Positions 7,129-11,775 of a stretch of DNA of 11,775 bases are shown here, in pieces. A program made the translations under genes and the position numbers. Source of the DNA: Colimorpha_A sp045593985. GTDB lineage: Bacteria > Bacillota > Clostridia > Oscillospirales > CAG-272. The stretch spans positions 1-11,775 of the forward strand of contig JAZNXR010000119.1 of NCBI GenBank assembly GCA_045593985.1, read 5' to 3'. How positions within the stretch are numbered: the first letter of the stretch is position 1; each line of letters begins with the position of its first letter. Below the pieces are notes generated by a model. That model made no database searches. It saw only the letters and a list, made by a program, of their open reading frames with translations, and was not told the DNA's origin.

Positions 7129-7946
7129 AAAAATTTCTTTCAAGCGGTTATATCTTCCTCATTTTTGCGATCCTCTACGCACCGATTCTCGTTCTTATCG
7201 TCTTTTCCTTTAATGAGGCAGGCTCGCTTAACGAGTTTACGGGATTTTCCCTTACCTGGTATAAGGAGCTGTTTAATGACGAGCAGGCGTTGACCGCACT
7301 TAAAAATTCCCTTATTCTCGCAGTGCTCTCCTCGCTTATCGCAACCGTTATCGGCACCTTTGCCGCACTCGGTCTGCATCACATGAAGCGAAAGGCGGTA
7401 AAGGGCGCAATTACCTCGATCACCAACATTCCGATGATGAATCCCGATATCGTCACGGGCGTATCAATGATGCTCCTTTTCGTCGCTATTGCGACCATTA
7501 TCAAGGCGAACAACTTTATGGGCTTCGGCACGATGCTCGTTGCGCATACGACCTTTAACCTGCCCTACGTTCTTCTTTCGGTAACGCCACGCTTCAACTC
7601 TCTTGATAAATCCCTTTCGGAGGCGGCAATGGACCTCGGATGCACTCCGGCAAGAGCCTTCTTCTCAGTTGAGCTTCCCGAGATCATTCCCGGCATAGTT
7701 TCGGGACTTATGCTTGGATTTACCATGTCGCTCGACGATTTCGTAATCAGCCATTTCGTTTCGTCACCGAATTTCCAGACGCTTCCCCTTTACGTCTACA
7801 ATCAGACCGTGCATAACGTCAAATTCAGCATGTACGCCCTCTGTGCCATTATCGTTGCTACGATTCTTGCAATCCTGCTTATAGTCAATTTTGCAGGCTC
7901 TGTGGGAGAACGCAGAAGCAAGCGTGCGAAAGGAGGGGCAAAATGA
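7125..7946 (+). CDS. potC: Spermidine/putrescine ABC transporter permease PotC
   Basis: This is the second channel subunit, 273 residues with six hydrophobic segments and the EAA loop EAAMDLGCTPARAFFSVELP. The segment LSLDDFVISHF-like (here MSLDDFVISHF) near residue 205 is characteristic of PotC, as is the ending with a short basic tail (ERRSKRAKGGAK). It overlaps potB by ATGA and has GGAGG nine bases before its ATG. Together with PotB it would form the heterodimeric pore of the transporter. Confidence 0.95.
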   Translation: MKKFLSSGYIFLIFAILYAPILVLIVFSFNEAGSLNEFTGFSLTWYKELFNDEQALTALKNSLILAVLSSLIATVIGTFAALGLHHMKRKAVKGAITSITNIPMMNPDIVTGVSMMLLFVAIATIIKANNFMGFGTMLVAHTTFNLPYVLLSVTPRFNSLDKSLSEAAMDLGCTPARAFFSVELPEIIPGIVSGLMLGFTMSLDDFVISHFVSSPNFQTLPLYVYNQTVHNVKFSMYALCAIIVATILAILLIVNFAGSVGERRSKRAKGGAK

Positions 7947-9166
7947 AGCGAATTATTTCATTTCTCCTTATATGTCTGATGCTCCTTCCCATGCTTTTCT
8001 CCTGTTCCAAAAAAGAACGCAGCGTAAAGACTCTTTACGTTTACAACTGGGGCGAATACATCTCGGACGGCAGCGAGGGCTGTCTTGATTCCAACAAGGC
8101 GTTTGAGGATTGGTACTATCAGCAGTACGGCGACCGTGTGGAGGTCGTTTATTCGACCTTCTCGTCTAACGAGGATATGTATGCAAAGCTTAGCTCCGGC
8201 TCGGTAAGCTATGACGTCATCGTTCCCTCCGACTATATAATCGAACGTCTTATCGATGAAGATATGCTCGCTCCGCTCAACTACGATAATATTCCCAACA
8301 TTAAAAATATCGTTCCCGAATTTTACGGCCCTGACGCCGAGTTTGACTACTACGATGAGGGTAACGTCTATTCCGTTCCTTACTTCTACGGATTGATAGG
8401 CATTATCTACAATAAGACGATAGTAACAGATGAAGCCGACCTCGGCTCGTGGGACCTTATGTGGAATCCGAAGTACAAGGGCAACATTCTTCAGTTCAAC
8501 AATTCCCGTGATGCATTCGGTACTGCACAGTACAAGCTCGGACTTGACGTCAACAACGACGATGAGGCTGAATGGCGTCTTGCTCTAAACGAGCTTCTGA
8601 AGCAGAAGGACATCGTTCAGGGCTACGTCATGGACGAGATCTTCAATAAAATGGAGGGTGGCTCCGCCGCCATCGCCGCATACTATGCAGGCGATTTCCT
8701 CGCAATGTATGAGAATAATTCCGACCTCGGATTCTTCTATCCGCAGGAGGGAACAAACCTTTACATTGACGCTATGTGCATTCCGAAAACGAGCAAAAAC
8801 AAGGAGCTTGCAGAGGCATATATTAACTTCATGCTAATGGAAGAGCCTGCGGTTGCAAATGCGCTTTATACCTATTACGCTTCTCCAAACCGTGTTGTTC
8901 GTGAAAGCGAAGAATACCGTGAGGGAATGGAGGAAATAATGGAGGGCGCATATGAGCTTATGTACGATACCGGACATATTCAGGCACAGCCCTACAAGAA
9001 TCTTCCCGGAGAACAGCTTGCACTTATCAACAGACTGTGGGAAGAGCTGAAGTCGGATATCGAGATCAGTCCCGTTATTTACGTGCTTTGCTCCATCATA
9101 GTTATCACGCTCGCTTCACTCGGCATCTTCTTCGGTGTGAGAAAGAAGATAAGAAACAACTACTGA
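7943..9166 (+). CDS. potD: Spermidine/putrescine-binding lipoprotein with C-terminal membrane helix
   Basis: This is the extracellular substrate-binding component. The 407 residues begin with a lipoprotein signal MKRIISFLLICLMLLPMLFSC, with lipobox LFSC and lipidated Cys21. The mature part shows the PotD marks: LYVYNWGEYI near 31-40, VVYSTFSSNEDMYAKL, YDVIVPSDY and VPYFYGLIGIIYNK. The length exceeds the usual 340-360 residues, because the protein ends with a hydrophobic helix of about 20 residues (roughly 379-399) followed by the basic tail RKKIRNNY. This would put a second anchor in the membrane with the C-terminus in the cytoplasm. It overlaps potC by ATGA and has an AGGAGGGG ribosome binding site. 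Putrescine or spermidine binding is inferred from the family; PotF- or other amine-binding relatives cannot be excluded. Confidence 0.93.
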   Translation: MKRIISFLLICLMLLPMLFSCSKKERSVKTLYVYNWGEYISDGSEGCLDSNKAFEDWYYQQYGDRVEVVYSTFSSNEDMYAKLSSGSVSYDVIVPSDYIIERLIDEDMLAPLNYDNIPNIKNIVPEFYGPDAEFDYYDEGNVYSVPYFYGLIGIIYNKTIVTDEADLGSWDLMWNPKYKGNILQFNNSRDAFGTAQYKLGLDVNNDDEAEWRLALNELLKQKDIVQGYVMDEIFNKMEGGSAAIAAYYAGDFLAMYENNSDLGFFYPQEGTNLYIDAMCIPKTSKNKELAEAYINFMLMEEPAVANALYTYYASPNRVVRESEEYREGMEEIMEGAYELMYDTGHIQAQPYKNLPGEQLALINRLWEELKSDIEISPVIYVLCSIIVITLASLGIFFGVRKKIRNNY

Positions 9167-9184
9167 TTTTGAGGAGACCTCGTA

Positions 9185-9634
9185 ATGTATTCTAATATTG
9201 GTAAAAAAATCATGTCGCTTGCCGTCATTATCGCAGTGATAGCAATGCTTACGTCGTGCGCCTTCGGAATTTATCTTATGATAAAGGGCGAGACCGCAAT
9301 AGGCGCTGTTACGATGGTATTCGGCCCGATTCTCTGCTGGATCCTTGGATTTTTCCTTTACGGCTTCGGTCGTCTGATTGATAACAGCGACTATATTGCC
9401 CGTAAAATGGGACGCCGTGACGGCTTCGGTATTCCCGACACAAAAGACAATCTCGACTGGAGCGCATCCGAGGATGACGATGATGCGGACGATTCGATCC
9501 CGACTCCCCACTTCGTTGCTCACAGGATCGTTAAGGAAAACAGATCCCAAGAGCCTCAATATTGCTCCGCCTGCGGAAGCAAGCTCGACGGCGCAAATAC
9601 CTTCTGCACGCGCTGCGGAAAACCGATCGAATAA
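9185..9634 (+). CDS. Two-helix membrane protein with C-terminal zinc ribbon
   Basis: This 149-residue protein has no function I can name. Two hydrophobic segments (about 11-33 and 39-62) form a hairpin, followed by a hydrophilic, acidic linker (SASEDDDDADD at 93-103) and a zinc ribbon with CxxC pairs at 127-130 (CSAC) and 141-144 (CTRC), ending GKPIE. The topology is probably both ends in the cytoplasm. The LTSC stretch at 22-25 resembles a lipobox, but the hydrophobic run continues beyond it and a second helix follows, so a lipoprotein is less likely. The gene starts 18 bases after potD with GAGGAGA in front and shares the operon terminator, so it is the fifth gene of the pot operon. A role as an accessory or regulatory partner of the transporter is a guess from position alone. 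Confidence 0.85.
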   Translation: MYSNIGKKIMSLAVIIAVIAMLTSCAFGIYLMIKGETAIGAVTMVFGPILCWILGFFLYGFGRLIDNSDYIARKMGRRDGFGIPDTKDNLDWSASEDDDDADDSIPTPHFVAHRIVKENRSQEPQYCSACGSKLDGANTFCTRCGKPIE

Positions 9635-9648
9635 TTTAAAATAAATAT

Positions 9649-9667
9649 CCCCCCGTAAAACGGGGGG
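9649..9667 (+). terminator. Terminator of the pot operon
   Basis: A 7-bp all-GC stem (CCCCCCG / CGGGGGG) with a TAAAA loop is followed by TATTTCATTTT. It lies 15 bases after the stop of the zinc-ribbon gene and marks the end of the five-gene unit. Confidence 0.88.
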
Positions 9668-9730
9668 TATTTCATTTTCAGGCATCGGGCCACGCATTTG
9701 TTGCTTGCTACCCGTAAACGGTTCTTCCTC

Positions 9731-10162
9731 CTTGCCTTCCCCTAAGGGGAAGGTACGAGTGGCAGAGCCGCGGTCGGATGAGGTGTTCGGGCGGAATGCA
9801 ACATCGTTTCGTTCGGGAGGAGCAAGCCCCCGCCCTACCAACAACGTGGCGAAGCATCGGGGCGCTGTCTTGCCTTCCCCTCAGGGGAAGGTGGTTGAGC
9901 GAAGCGAAACCGGATGAGGTGTTACAAAGGAATGTAACATCGTTTTTGTGCGGACAGTCGAGGACGCCTGTCCCTACAATGACGTGACAAAGCTTTACCA
10001 CGTTTTCTCGCCTTCCCCTCAGGGGAAGGTGCTGAACGAAGTGAAGCGGATGAGGCGAATTTAACGACAAAAATCTGATCATTCAAATTGGCTACACCAC
10101 TTTGATTTTCTCCTCATCCGTCAACCTATCGGTTGACACCTTCCCCGCTGGGGAAGGCAAGA
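9731..10162. repeat. Cluster of composite palindromic repeats (copies A2-A5)
   Basis: The signature palindrome CCTTCCCC...GGGGAAGG starts at 9735, 9873 and 10011, that is at exactly 138-bp intervals, and once more in opposite orientation at 10139-10157. After each direct copy come a second hairpin (loop GAA or AGA), the constant CGGATGAGG, a GTTACA/TGTAAC hairpin (clear at 9920-9938) and a GTAGGG-type hairpin (9950-9979). Arms of the hairpins differ between copies but keep pairing. No coding sequence is supported here; the short open frames that cross the block on both strands read the repeat in several frames (LPSPQGKV and LPLRGR type peptides) and are not genes. No transposase is near. Confidence 0.88.
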
Positions 10163-10224
10163 GGGCGTGGCGAATATTTGCCTCGTTGTTGGTAACCCTG
10201 CTTCTCACGCGCGGTTTTCGTTTA

Positions 10225-10624
10225 CAACAAAAACAACCGAGCGAAGCTCGGTTGTTTCTTTATATTCAGTTTTTGATTACTTTATTTTTAAAATTTGCCT
10301 TTACTTGTTTCCGCCGCCGCTAATCTATATCAATCTATAAATTCATTTGCGTAATCAAGCTCTCCTACGTCCATCCAAACGGCTCGGAAACCTATTTCTT
10401 TTCCTTTAGTCTCTTTTCTTTAAGATTTTCGGTAATGCTAAGCTCTTTTACCCGCTGTTGCGGCTTTCTCGCTTTTTAACTTACCGTATTATCTTAAAAT
10501 TCTTTTGTGCTCGGCACTTACGGTGTTAAGAAACGATCACGCATTTGCGGGTGAATACTGCTGTTCAACTTGTGCCAACGGTATCACCACTTTCCTTTTA
10601 TTTGTTTGCTATTTCCTTTAGCAT
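10225..10624 (-). ncRNA. Candidate structured non-coding RNA, about 400 nt, family not recognised
   Basis: The 630-bp gap before the HAD gene is explained by an independent minus-strand transcription unit: a TTGACA-17-TAAAAT promoter at one end and a 12-bp intrinsic terminator at the other. All frames are broken by frequent stops. The predicted RNA folds into several helices visible by eye: GGUGA-UAC (10581-10588) with GUA-U-UCACC (10550-10558); CGC-AAAU-GCG (10540-10549); UUAAC-ACCGUA (10519-10529) with UACGGU-AA-GUUAA (10476-10488), enclosing GUGC-CGA-GCAC (10507-10517); CCGC-AACA-GCGG (10452-10463); and GUUUCCG-A-GCCG (10380-10391) with CGGC-GG-CGGAAAC (10307-10319). The 5' end has GCUA/UAGC. 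None of the marks of tmRNA, RNase P RNA, SRP RNA or 6S RNA are present. Large clostridial RNAs such as raiA-motif RNA are the first families to test. It could also be an unusual leader with a tiny ORF, but no gene follows before the terminator. Confidence 0.72.
10231..10257 (-). terminator. Intrinsic terminator of the minus-strand non-coding RNA
   Basis: A perfect 12-bp stem AAACAACCGAGC / GCTCGGTTGTTT closes on GAA. On the minus strand it runs straight into TTTTTGTTG, a good U-run, while the plus strand has only TTTCTTT and no gene ending here. It fits the end of the transcript started at about 10624. Confidence 0.85.
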
Positions 10625-10628
10625 CTTC

Positions 10629-10657
10629 ATTTTAGCACAAGAATAACTATTTGTCAA
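10629..10657 (-). promoter_or_regulatory. Promoter of the non-coding RNA
   Basis: On the minus strand TTGACA (10652-10657), a perfect -35 box, stands 17 bases from TAAAAT (10629-10634). Transcription would start at about 10622-10624. Strength is near maximal by consensus, as is usual for stable RNA genes. Confidence 0.88.
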
Positions 10658-10667
10658 TAGGTTTTTT

Positions 10668-10701
10668 ATAAATTTTTCACAAAAGTTTGTGAAAAATTTA
10701 T
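10668..10701. promoter_or_regulatory. Perfect 16-bp-arm inverted repeat between divergent promoters
   Basis: ATAAATTTTTCACAAA (10668-10683) is followed, after AG, by its exact reverse complement (10686-10701). It lies 11 bases upstream of the -35 box of the non-coding RNA and 36 bases upstream of the -35 box of the HAD gene, a position suited to an operator controlling one or both. As RNA it could form a plus-strand terminator (TTTTTG follows), but no plus-strand gene ends here. I cannot match it to a known regulator; the core TTCACAA...TTGTGAA has arms in the opposite order from Rex or CRP/FNR-type sites. Confidence 0.6.
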
Positions 10702-10736
10702 TTTGTTAACATTAGGTAACTTTTTGGGCGTTTCTA

Positions 10737-10766
10737 TTGACAGCGGCAGGCAAAATGATATATAAT
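10737..10766 (+). promoter_or_regulatory. Promoter of the HAD phosphatase gene
   Basis: TTGACA (10737-10742) and TATAAT (10761-10766) are both perfect boxes, with an 18-base spacer. Transcription would begin near 10773, about 23 bases before the start codon. Confidence 0.88.
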
Positions 10767-10795
10767 TAATATGTTAGTTTGTTTTGGAGAACACA

Positions 10796-11434
10796 ATGCA
10801 CTATATATTTGATTTTGATGGTACGCTCGCCGATTCGATGCCGACTTGGGCGGGCGTTCATATTTCTATGCTAAATGAATACGGCATCCCCTGCCCCGAC
10901 GATTTTGTCAGAACAATAACTCCGCTCGGCAACATTCGTGCATCCGAATACACGATCTCGCTCGGTGTTGAGCTTTCGCTTGAAGAGTATTTGGCAAAGA
11001 TATCTGCCGTGCTTTCGGAGCAGTACATAAACCGTATTTTACTAAAAAAGGGCGTCGAAAATACTCTTCGTCACCTTATAGCTAAAGGTCACAGCGTTCA
11101 CGTTCTGACCGCATCGCCGCATAAATATATTGATCCCTGTCTTAAACGTAACGGTATTTACGAGCTTTTCGACAAGATCTGGTCGATAGACGATTTCGGC
11201 TATCCGAAAAGCGAGGTCATAATTTATGAGGAAGCGGCAAAGCGCCTCGGAGTCAGCGTTTCCGACTGCGTTTTCGTCGACGACAATCTCACCTGCTGCC
11301 TCACAGGCAAAAAGGCAGGAATGACCGTCATCGGAATTTACGATGATACGTCAAGCTCCCTTGTCGAAAAGATCAAAGCCGCATCCGACAGGTACGTTTA
11401 CGAGTTTGATGAAATAATGGATATTGAATTTTAA
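10796..11434 (+). CDS. HAD-superfamily phosphatase (phosphoglycolate/pyrophosphatase-like)
   Basis: This is a cytoplasmic haloacid dehalogenase-type hydrolase of 212 residues, a normal size for subfamily I (beta-phosphoglucomutase, Gph, PpaX types). Motif I is FDFDGTLADS with nucleophile Asp6 and acid/base Asp8; motif II is VLTASP with Thr105; motif III is the Lys138 of YPKSE; motif IV is VFVDDN with Asp162 and Asp163. A helical cap lies between motifs I and II (residues about 15-85). The ATG at 10796 is preferred over a TTG at 10784 because GGAGA (10786-10790) lies at proper distance only for the ATG. It is monocistronic, with a consensus promoter and a perfect-palindrome terminator. The substrate, probably a small phosphate ester, cannot be told from sequence. 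It is divergent from the non-coding RNA gene. Confidence 0.9.
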   Translation: MHYIFDFDGTLADSMPTWAGVHISMLNEYGIPCPDDFVRTITPLGNIRASEYTISLGVELSLEEYLAKISAVLSEQYINRILLKKGVENTLRHLIAKGHSVHVLTASPHKYIDPCLKRNGIYELFDKIWSIDDFGYPKSEVIIYEEAAKRLGVSVSDCVFVDDNLTCCLTGKKAGMTVIGIYDDTSSSLVEKIKAASDRYVYEFDEIMDIEF

Positions 11435-11457
11435 AAAGCGCCTGATCAGGCGCTTTT
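11434..11457 (+). terminator. Terminator of the HAD gene
   Basis: A 24-base perfect palindrome (arms AAAAGCGCCTGA / TCAGGCGCTTTT) begins at the last base of the stop codon; it folds as a stem with a GAUC loop and ends in TTTTCTT. Confidence 0.9.
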
Positions 11458-11489
11458 CTTGTTAAGCTCTCATTCATTTGGGATAGATT

Positions 11490-11775
11490 TGCCGCAGCGT
11501 TGAAACAATGTTACATCATCATCGAACACCTCATCCGTCGGCTTCGCCGACACCTTCCCCTGAGGGGAAGGCAAGACGGCGTGGCGAATATTCGAGACGT
11601 TGTTTGTAGGGACAGGCGTCCTCGACTGTCCGCGCAAAAGCGGTGTTACATCAGTTTGTGTTACCCTCTCCGGCACTTCGTGCCACCTCTCCCGGAGGGC
11701 GAGGCAAGAAACGTCTCGATGCTTTGCCACGTTGTTCGTAGGGCGGTGCCTTGGTGCCGCCGTTTCCAAAGGAAC
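11490..11775. repeat. Cluster of composite palindromic repeats (copies A6-B6-A7-B7), inverted orientation
   Basis: From 11500 to the window edge lie, in order: a GTTACA half-site; CTCATCC and a GTCGGC-TTC-GCCGAC hairpin type element with the CCTTCCCC/GGGGAAGG palindrome (11553-11571); a linker resembling that after 10158; a GTAGGG hairpin (11604-11633); a second GTTACA; a diverged palindrome CCTCTCCC...GGGCGAGG (11686-11704) with GGCAC-TTC-GTGCC in front; and a last GTAGGG hairpin GGCGGTGCC-TT-GGTGCCGCC. Orientation is opposite to the 9735-10029 copies. Bases 11604-11633 are the exact reverse complement of 9950-9979. An open frame of about 99 codons on the minus strand is not a gene. Confidence 0.87.

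Noticed and set aside
9116..9844. 242-codon minus-strand frame across the end of potD, the zinc-ribbon gene and the repeats
   Set aside because: It is antisense to two supported genes and its N-terminus is translated repeat sequence.
9708..10082. 124-codon minus-strand frame, and overlapping plus-strand frames, in the repeat cluster
   Set aside because: The translation is a reading of the palindromic repeats (LPLRGR, LPSPQGKV type peptides) in several frames; no start signal and no gene-like composition.
9731..10162. CRISPR array
   Set aside because: The repeats are evenly spaced, but the spacing is 138 bp, the intervening sequence is itself repeated and palindromic, orientation varies, and no cas gene is present.
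10306..10590. Peptide-like short frames inside the candidate RNA (17 codons starting GTG near 10590; 14 codons from an ATG near 10373)
   Set aside because: All are interrupted within 20 codons, stops occur at about the random rate, and they overlap helices that explain the sequence better; a leader peptide cannot be fully excluded.
10225..10624. tmRNA, RNase P RNA, SRP RNA or 6S RNA
   Set aside because: No tRNA-like end, no conserved RNase P core such as GAGGAAAGUCC, no SRP Alu or GNAR-loop region, and no end-to-end bulged helix of the 6S type.
10668..10701. Rex or CRP/FNR-type operator
   Set aside because: The core has TTCACAA...TTGTGAA, with arms in the reverse order from TTGTGAA...TTCACAA or TGTGA...TCACA consensus sites.
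11470..11769. 99-codon minus-strand frame at the right edge
   Set aside because: It is entirely composed of the same composite repeats.

Overview
The window looks like a chromosomal segment of an anaerobic, probably gut-associated Clostridia member (Bacillota; Oscillospirales or Christensenellales-like is a guess). The basis is strong Shine-Dalgarno sites (GGAGG, AGGAGG), consensus sigma-A promoters, a minimal SpoIVFB-type site-2 protease, a Gram-positive style potABCD operon with a lipoprotein binding protein, and GC-rich palindromic repeats of a kind I associate with Clostridia. No 16S or other marker is present, so the placement is tentative.

Left part (1-4959): the first 150 codons of a minus-strand alpha-L-rhamnosidase-like glycosidase run off the window edge. 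Next come a block of palindromic repeats, then glyA (minus) with its own promoter and terminator. An M14 metallopeptidase (plus) converges on hemW (minus), with a shared hairpin between them. hemW diverges from a short membrane metalloprotease (plus); the hemW -35 box overlaps the ribosome binding site of the protease gene.

Middle part (4960-9670): a spermidine/putrescine ABC transporter operon. A consensus promoter, preceded by three tandem decamers, drives potA-potB-potC-potD. All three junctions are 4-nt ATGA overlaps. A small two-helix membrane protein with a C-terminal zinc ribbon follows 18 nt later, and a GC-rich terminator ends the unit. PotD is unusual in having a C-terminal transmembrane helix in addition to its lipoprotein signal.

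Right part (9671-11775): two clusters of a composite palindromic repeat (unit about 138 bp, several hairpins whose arms differ between copies but keep pairing) lie in opposite orientation. Between them are a HAD phosphatase gene (plus) and, divergent from it, what I read as an independent structured non-coding RNA of about 400 nt on the minus strand. It has a TTGACA-17-TAAAAT promoter, several nested helices, no usable reading frame and a strong intrinsic terminator. A perfect 16-bp-arm dyad sits between the two divergent promoters. This RNA, which I cannot assign to a known family, is the most interesting element in the window.
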